From Streptomyces sp. NBC_01231 (lineage in GTDB: Bacteria; Actinomycetota; Actinomycetes; Streptomycetales; Streptomycetaceae): a stretch of 64,000 nt of DNA. The notes beneath the pieces were generated by a model. It was given only the letters and a program-made list of their open reading frames with translations, was not told where the DNA came from and ran no database searches. Positions 57,614-64,000 of this stretch are shown here, in pieces (position 1 is the first letter of the stretch; every line of letters starts with the position of its first letter). Location: assembly GCA_035999765.1 (NCBI GenBank), contig CP108521.1, forward strand, positions 7,068,001-7,132,000. The letters are read 5' to 3'. Made by a program: the position numbers and the translations under genes.

Positions 57614-58036
57614 TCAGTGGAGCAGACTTCCTTGCAGTTCGGCGCGCAGGTCGGGCGTGAGCACGGCGCCCGCGCGGTCGACCAGGAGCGCCATCTCGTA
57701 GCCGACGAGGCCGATGTCACAGTCGGGGTGGGCGAGTACGGCCAGGGACGAGCCGTCCGAGATGGACATCAGGAACAGGAATCCCCGTTCCATCTCGACG
57801 ACCGTCTGAGCGACTTCGCCGCCCTCGAAGATCCGGGAGGCGCCGGCCGTCAGCGAGGTGAGTCCGGACGCGACGGCCGCCAGTTGGTCGGCTCGGTCGC
57901 GCGGGAAGCCCTCGGACATGGCGAGCAGGAGGCCGTCGGCGGACACGACGACGGTGTGGGACACCCCGGGGGTGTTGTCCACGAAGTTGGTGATCAACCA
58001 GTTGAGGTTCTGTGCCGCCTGGCTCATCGGGCTCAA
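57614..58036 (-). CDS. cvnB1: Conservon 1 Roadblock/LC7 protein CvnB1
   Basis: A 140-residue Roadblock protein nearly identical to CvnB2. The first codon is TTG at 58036, directly after the cvnA1 stop (TAGTTG), with AGGAG upstream. An ATG nine bases on (58027) is the alternative. The abutting codons imply strong translational coupling with cvnA1. Confidence 0.95.
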   Translation of the reverse strand: MSPMSQAAQNLNWLITNFVDNTPGVSHTVVVSADGLLLAMSEGFPRDRADQLAAVASGLTSLTAGASRIFEGGEVAQTVVEMERGFLFLMSISDGSSLAVLAHPDCDIGLVGYEMALLVDRAGAVLTPDLRAELQGSLLH

Positions 58037-61000
58037 CTAACGCTCCTGCTGGTGAGTGGGGCTCGGGAAGCTGCCGGTCTGGCCGGTACCGGCCTGTCGA
58101 CCTTGCGCGATGCCCCGACGGAGATTGGTCAGCCGGCCGCGTACGTCGTCAGGCGAACGCGAGACCTGCGGACCGGGTTGGTGCTGTTGCTGCTGAGCCG
58201 TGCCCGGTACGAGGTTCGCTCGGGGCACCCGGCGCGGCAGACCGGAGGTGGTGACGCCGCCCGCTGCCGGCTGCCGTACGCGCTCTGCCTGCCGGACGAG
58301 ATCGTCGTTCGGCGAGCTGCGCCACGAGCTGGCGACGGGACGTTGAGGGGCCGCCGGGGCCTGCGGCTGCTGCTGCGGGGCCGCCGGGGCGGGATCCGTC
58401 GCGCCGCTGCCCTGCTGGCCGTTCTGCTGCCCGTGGAACCAGTTGGTCTCGAGCGTGTCGTACAGCGGCGTGCGGCCGTCACCGGGACCCGCGGGCGGCA
58501 GCGCCTCGGACTCCTGTCGGGTGGGCCGCTGCTGCGGGGCCGGCGGGCGCGGAGCACCGAAGTCGGTGCCGCGGCCGTTGGTCTGAGGCCGCTCGAACTG
58601 GCCCGTCGACGACGAGGTGTTCGACGGGGTCTGGCCGCTCGGCAGGGAGTGCTGGCCGGTGGAGCCGTCCTCGTAGCCGGGCTGGGCGAACTGGCCGGTG
58701 GAGCCGCCGTCGTAACCCGGCCGCGGGAACTGACCGCTCGTGCCGTCGTCGTAGCCCTGCGGAGGCGTGAACTGGCCCGGGGCCGACGGTGCCGCCGGGG
58801 TGTTCCGGCCGCTCGGGGTGTTCGGGGCGCCGAAGATGTCCGAGCGGACGAACGGCCCGTCCGTGATCTGCTCGGGCCGGCTGTTCTGGCCGGTCTGTCC
58901 GCCGCCACTCGTACCCGGGCGGGCGAACTGTCCGGTGCTCTGCGGGGCACCGGGCGGCGGCGCGTCGTAGTCCGGGCGGGCGAACTCGGAGGTGGACCCG
59001 GGACCCTGCCGGCCGTCGAGCCGCGGGATCGCCGGCATCTCCGTGGTCGCGCCCGGGCCCTGCCGGTCGTCGATCCGCGGCATCCGGGAGGTCTGTGACG
59101 AGTCCTGCTCGTCGTGGCCGCGCGGGGCGTCCAGCGAGGCACGCGGCACCGGCGGCTGGGCGTTCTCGTCGCTCCAACTGGGGGTGCGGGGCTGCTGGTT
59201 GCCGCCGGGCAGCTCGGCCCGAGGACCACCACGCCCCGGCAGCTGAGGCCGACGGCGCCGACCCTGCTGCTCGGAACCCTTGTTCGAGGGCGGCGACTGC
59301 GGGGGTACGGCCCCCCGGGCACCGCCGAACGAGTCCTGGCTGCTCCCGAAGGCGTCCTGACCGCCGCCGAAGGCATCCTGGCCGCCTCCGAAGGGGGCCT
59401 GGCCCTGCGGTCCACCGGTGCCCGCGGCCTGCAGGCCCTGCGGAGCCCCCGGAGCCTGACCGCCGAAGCCGGCGCCCGCACCGGCCGGAGCCGGCCGGCC
59501 CTGCTGGGGCGCACCCGGACCCTGCGGTCCGCGCGCTCCGCCCGGCGCACCGGGACGGCCGCCCGCGTCACGCCCGGGGAGCGCGGCCCGCGGTCCCTGA
59601 CCGGCACCGAGCAGGCCGCCGGGCGCGCCCGCGCCCGGTCCGCCGGGACCACTGCCGAGCGCGCCGCCCGGCTGACCGCCACGGCGGGCCGCGGCCACAC
59701 CGGCGGCCGCGGCGGCGGCACCGCCACCGGCACCCTGACCGGGCTTCGGCTGCGGCTTCTTGCCGCCCTGGGCGACATCGACGGGGAGCATGACCAGCGC
59801 GGTCGTACCACCGGAGTCGGACGGGCGCAGCTGGATGCGGATGCCGTGGCGCTGCGACAGCCGGCCGACCACGAACAGACCCATGCGGCGGGAGACGGAG
59901 ACGTCCACGGTGGGCGGCGAGGCGAGCCGCTCGTTGATCGCGGCGAGGTCCTCGGGGGAGAGGCCGATGCCGGTGTCGTGGATCTCGATCAGGACGCGGC
60001 CGTCGGGCAGCGCGTGACCGGTGACCTTGACCTTGGTCTGCGGGGAGGAGAACGAGGTGGCGTTCTCCAGCAGCTCGGCGAGCAGGTGCACGAGGTCGTT
60101 GACGACCCGGCCGGCCACTTCGGTGGTCGGCACGGAGGCCAGCTCGATGCGCTCGTACTGCTCCACCTCGGAGGCAGCGGCGCGAAGCACGTCGACCAGC
60201 GGGACCGGGCGGGTCCAGCGGCGGCCGGGCTCCTCACCGGCGAGGACGAGGAGGTTCTCGCCGTTACGGCGCATGCGGGTCGCGAGGTGGTCGAGCTTGA
60301 ACAGCGAGGACAGCTGGTCCGGGTCGGCCTCACGGGACTCCAGCTCGGAGATCAGTGAGAGCTGGCGCTGGATCAGACCCTGGGAGCGGCGCGAGAGGTT
60401 GGTGAACATCGCGTTGACGTTGCCCCGCAGCAGGGCCTGCTCGGCGGCGAGCCGGACGGCCTCGCGGTGCACGTCGTCGAAGGCCGCGGCCACCTGGCCG
60501 ATCTCGTCCCGGGAGTGCACACCGACGGACTCCACGGACGTGTCGACGTCCTGCGGGTCGGACTCGGACAGCTGCTTGACCAGCTCGGGCAGGCGGTCCT
60601 GGGCGACCTTGGTGGCGGTCTCCTGGAGGCGGCGCAGCGAGCGGATCATGGACCGGGCGACGACGAACGCGCCGACCAGCGAGATACCGAGGACGAGCAG
60701 GATCAGGACACCGGAGATGATCGCGTCGCGCTCGGACTCGTTGCGCAGCTCGCGGGCCTTCTGCTCCATGTCCTCGAGCAGCGTGTGCTCGACGTTGCCC
60801 ATCTGCTCGATCTTGATCGAGCTGTCGTCGACCCAGTCCTTGTAGGAGCGCTTGTCCAGGTCGGCGAGGCCCGAACGCATGGCGCGGTTGCCGTACTGGT
60901 CGGTGGCCTGGATGGTCGGGTTGCCCTCTTCGACCGGCTTGAGGAGCTCGATGGCGCTGTCCTGGCCATAGATGCTCTGGAAGCTGGAGAGGTCGGACTC

Positions 61001-61900
61001 CTCGCTCTCCAGGGCGCCCTCGCCGTACAGGCGGTCGCTCTCGGAGAGCTTGCCGGTCGTCGTGTTGCTGGTGGGCAGCGCCGCCGCGAGGATCGCGCGC
61101 TGGATCGACGCGTACTCCTTGGCCGAGGAGAAGGCCGCCAGGGCGCGCGTGCGCTGGATCATCTCGGGGTTGCTGGTGGCCTCCGCCATGTCCTGCGAGA
61201 GGTCGAGCAGGTGCGTGATGAGGCGGTGGTAGCCCTCGACCGTCTGCGAGGCGTTGTTCTCGGTCGCATAGGCCGAGTTGCGGATCCTCGCGAGGCCGCC
61301 CAGGTCGCGCACGAGGCCGACGAGGCTCTCACGGACGCCCGGGAGGTTGGCGGCGTCGATGTCCTCCGCGGCGCCCTTGAAGGTCTCCACGGCCCGGTCG
61401 GTCTTGGTGCGGAAGCCCTTGACCGTGAAGTCGTTCGACGCCGAACCGTGGGCCAGCGGGCCGGCCGACTGGTCGCGCTCCGCCTGGAGCGCGTCCGCGA
61501 GTTCGGTGGCCTGCTTGGTCATCTCGGTCAGCAGCTTCATGTTGTCCAGCTGCTGGATGTCGTCCATCGAGTCGTTGATGCGTACCGCGCCCAGCGTGGT
61601 GGCCGCGACCACCGGGAGGGTGAGCAGTGCGACCAGACGAGTGGAGATGCGCCAGTTGCGCAGGGCTGCTCGCGGGCCCGGGCCGGACGCCCCACGGGGC
61701 GGCCTCACCGGTGGTGTGGTCGGGGCGGCCGGGCTGGACGACGTGGACGCGCCGGGGCGCCCGGGGCGCTCACCGCCGTCGCCGGACGGGCCCGGGTTCT
61801 GGGCGTGCTGGGGCGAGGAACTGCCGGCCGTCGGGCCAGTCCCGCCGTGCGGCTCCGGCTCCGCCGAAGCACTGCCATCCCTCTTGAAACGTCCCTGCAC
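58037..61900 (-). CDS. cvnA1: Conservon 1 sensor-kinase-like protein CvnA1
   Basis: 1287 residues from GTG 61900 (GAGG upstream, matching the cvnA2 start position; ATG 62023 is an alternative). The Pro/Ser/Gly-rich N-terminal part leads to helix 1 at about 88-106, the extracytoplasmic sensor, helix 2 at about 393-418, HAMP, and the HATPase domain with N box ELLENATSFSS (about 608), G box LIEIHDTGIGLS and RMGLFVVGRLSQRHG. The last 560 residues are low-complexity Gly/Pro/Gln/Ala repeats. It heads the operon cvnA1-B1-C1-D1. Confidence 0.93.
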   Translation of the reverse strand: MQGRFKRDGSASAEPEPHGGTGPTAGSSSPQHAQNPGPSGDGGERPGRPGASTSSSPAAPTTPPVRPPRGASGPGPRAALRNWRISTRLVALLTLPVVAATTLGAVRINDSMDDIQQLDNMKLLTEMTKQATELADALQAERDQSAGPLAHGSASNDFTVKGFRTKTDRAVETFKGAAEDIDAANLPGVRESLVGLVRDLGGLARIRNSAYATENNASQTVEGYHRLITHLLDLSQDMAEATSNPEMIQRTRALAAFSSAKEYASIQRAILAAALPTSNTTTGKLSESDRLYGEGALESEESDLSSFQSIYGQDSAIELLKPVEEGNPTIQATDQYGNRAMRSGLADLDKRSYKDWVDDSSIKIEQMGNVEHTLLEDMEQKARELRNESERDAIISGVLILLVLGISLVGAFVVARSMIRSLRRLQETATKVAQDRLPELVKQLSESDPQDVDTSVESVGVHSRDEIGQVAAAFDDVHREAVRLAAEQALLRGNVNAMFTNLSRRSQGLIQRQLSLISELESREADPDQLSSLFKLDHLATRMRRNGENLLVLAGEEPGRRWTRPVPLVDVLRAAASEVEQYERIELASVPTTEVAGRVVNDLVHLLAELLENATSFSSPQTKVKVTGHALPDGRVLIEIHDTGIGLSPEDLAAINERLASPPTVDVSVSRRMGLFVVGRLSQRHGIRIQLRPSDSGGTTALVMLPVDVAQGGKKPQPKPGQGAGGGAAAAAAGVAAARRGGQPGGALGSGPGGPGAGAPGGLLGAGQGPRAALPGRDAGGRPGAPGGARGPQGPGAPQQGRPAPAGAGAGFGGQAPGAPQGLQAAGTGGPQGQAPFGGGQDAFGGGQDAFGSSQDSFGGARGAVPPQSPPSNKGSEQQGRRRRPQLPGRGGPRAELPGGNQQPRTPSWSDENAQPPVPRASLDAPRGHDEQDSSQTSRMPRIDDRQGPGATTEMPAIPRLDGRQGPGSTSEFARPDYDAPPPGAPQSTGQFARPGTSGGGQTGQNSRPEQITDGPFVRSDIFGAPNTPSGRNTPAAPSAPGQFTPPQGYDDGTSGQFPRPGYDGGSTGQFAQPGYEDGSTGQHSLPSGQTPSNTSSSTGQFERPQTNGRGTDFGAPRPPAPQQRPTRQESEALPPAGPGDGRTPLYDTLETNWFHGQQNGQQGSGATDPAPAAPQQQPQAPAAPQRPVASSWRSSPNDDLVRQAERVRQPAAGGVTTSGLPRRVPRANLVPGTAQQQQHQPGPQVSRSPDDVRGRLTNLRRGIAQGRQAGTGQTGSFPSPTHQQER

Positions 61901-62503
61901 TAGCGTCGCAACCTCTGGACCAGGCGCCCTCCCGCGCGAACGGAAGGACGGTGTCGGCGTCGTAGGGGGCGTCCTGAAATACGCACCCTGATGGTCGTGA
62001 GTGACCGGCGCTGGCTCCCCCATTCTCGCCGCCACTCGGCGCTTCTCTGCGCCCCCTGTGCGCCGGCTCGATCCTGCGGCGGTCCGTGGAATTCCAGCAC
62101 AGTGCCGGATCTCCAACAAGGCCCACGGGTCAGGCCGTGACGTACGTGACAGAACGTGAGTGCGAAGTCACCACCTGTGTCGCATGATCTCTCCCATAAC
62201 GGACTTATGCCCGCGAGTCCCCCGGAGATCGAAGGTGTCCCAGTCGCCATGATCAGGAGCGGAATGATGGCTTCAGAGGTGCAATGTCCGTTTCGCTGGG
62301 ATGGATCGCGGGCCCGCTATGACCGGTTTGACCGTTGAGTCGTGAGGAAACTCACACGCCGATCAAGGGGTGTTCGCGGCTTCGCCTGGGAATCGCGTGT
62401 TTAGCCTGACGCTTTACATGGATGGCAAATCCGACAACCCGCGCCGATCGCGGAGCCCCTGGGGGCGCCCGGTGCACGTACAGAACAGGGTCTCGTAAGA
62501 ACC
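61901..62503. promoter_or_regulatory. Divergent region between cvn1 and the small gene
   Basis: 603 bases with no convincing gene. A cluster of CGTGA strings lies at 62136-62159, continuing into GTGA-N8-TCAC (62156-62171), which resembles a BldD-type palindrome. A 60-codon ORF (62156-62338) lacks a ribosome site and recognisable content. The cvn1 promoter should be in the left half and the small-gene promoter in the right half. Confidence 0.45.
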
Positions 62504-62698
62504 GTGAAGACGACGATGATGTTCCACAAGATCGCCAACCCGCGGCGCACGACGCTGGCACACCTGAACCACGCCGACGAACTGCGGACCCTGGAGCAGC
62601 CGGAGCACTCCGTCGACCTCCCGGAGCAGACCGCGAACCCCAAGCGTACGGTCCTGATGGAGGTCCCCGTCGCCGCGCAGGCTTCCGCCGCCGAGTAG
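62504..62698 (+). CDS. Small protein with duplicated ANPxRTxL motif
   Basis: A 64-residue protein from GTG 62504 (a weak AAGA site upstream; ATG 62516 is an alternative). The same motif occurs twice: ANPRRTTLAHL (about residues 11-21) and ANPKRTVLMEV (about 44-54), separated by an acidic, Pro-rich linker ending VDLPEQT. It ends VPVAAQASAAE. There is no signal peptide or Cys. I do not recognise a characterised family. The position between a conservon and FAA/gltX fits a conserved streptomycete locus. A terminator follows. Confidence 0.65.
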   Translation: MKTTMMFHKIANPRRTTLAHLNHADELRTLEQPEHSVDLPEQTANPKRTVLMEVPVAAQASAAE

Positions 62699-62752
62699 CC
62701 GGGTGCCGGTGCTGAGTGACCGGCGTCGGACGGCTGGTGCTGAGTGACCGCT

Positions 62753-62779
62753 GAGGCTCTCCGGGTGAAGGGGAGCCTC
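62753..62779 (+). terminator. Terminator after the small protein gene
   Basis: GAGGCTCTCC (62753-62762) pairs with GGGGAGCCTC (62770-62779), a ten-bp stem with one T-G pair, then GTTCG. Confidence 0.8.
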
Positions 62780-62965
62780 GTTCGATCGGGCACGCCTACC
62801 GCGTAAGGGCGCCCTTGCCGCCCCTTTGTACGGGTGACCAGGTGCCCGCCACCGGCCGATGATCACGCCCCTTGACCGGTTAGCCTGGAGCGTCCAGCGT
62901 CGGCTCGCGGCCAAGCCGGTCGGCCGACACGCACACCAGTTCTCAGTGAGGGGCGCCAGGATCCC

Positions 62966-64000
<1,035 letters not shown>

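Noticed and set aside
62156..62338. 60-codon ORF between cvn1 and the small gene
   Set aside because: No ribosome site, no family resemblance, and it overlaps the likely regulatory palindrome.

Overview
The window is a 64 kb piece of a Streptomyces chromosome. The evidence is very high GC with strong third-position GC bias, many GTG starts, a tandem pair of actinomycete conservons (cvnABCD), an acetyl-CoA carboxylase beta/epsilon pair, secreted Tat and Sec hydrolases, and a gene order that, from memory, follows the S. coelicolor SCO5495-SCO5547 neighbourhood. No tRNA, rRNA, CRISPR array, phage or insertion sequence was seen. The content is mostly core genome.

Layout. 1-5.1 kb: the 3' part of a GGDEF-EAL c-di-GMP protein (RmdB type), then gatC-gatA-small ORF-gatB for the tRNA-dependent amidotransferase. 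5.1-17.3 kb: a methyltransferase, small membrane proteins, an MMPL exporter overlapping a GNAT acetyltransferase, a large AAA/LuxR regulator, a lipoprotein sugar dehydrogenase, an aldo/keto reductase and a D-2-hydroxyacid dehydrogenase. 17.8-20.8 kb: a second, membrane-bound GGDEF-EAL protein whose EAL domain has lost its catalytic residues.

20.8-26.5 kb: ilvB-ilvN-ilvC and serA. ilvB is preceded by a leader peptide with an Ile-Leu-Val-Leu run and a T-tailed terminator. 26.5-33.8 kb: a DHA2 drug exporter divergent from its TetR regulator, with 13-bp repeats between them; a HAD phosphatase; a PucR-type regulator divergent from proline dehydrogenase; then P5C dehydrogenase. 34-40.5 kb: a Tat-lipoprotein purple acid phosphatase, leuB, ilvE and cimA. 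cimA also has a candidate leader peptide (Ile-Ile) and terminator. Branched-chain amino acid synthesis is therefore concentrated in 20-40 kb, in separate transcription units, two of which look attenuation-controlled.

40.5-49 kb: secreted or envelope proteins (GH3 beta-glucosidase with a Calx-beta domain, a Gly-rich membrane protein, a trypsin, a YceI protein and a PL8 polysaccharide lyase). 49.1-51 kb: accB and accE of acetyl-CoA carboxylase. 51.2-61.9 kb, minus strand: two adjacent conservons, cvn2 (51.2-56.2) and cvn1 (56.6-61.9), each encoding a sensor-kinase-like protein, a Roadblock protein, a DUF742 protein and a Ras-like GTPase. Their GTPase genes share a 321-bp tract with only two differences. 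62.5-64 kb: a small protein with a duplicated motif, a fumarylacetoacetate-hydrolase-fold enzyme, and the 5' end of gltX.

The strongest points for follow-up are the two attenuators, the gene-conversion-like tract in the conservons, the phased operator array at the TetR/MFS locus, and the small protein at 62.5 kb.
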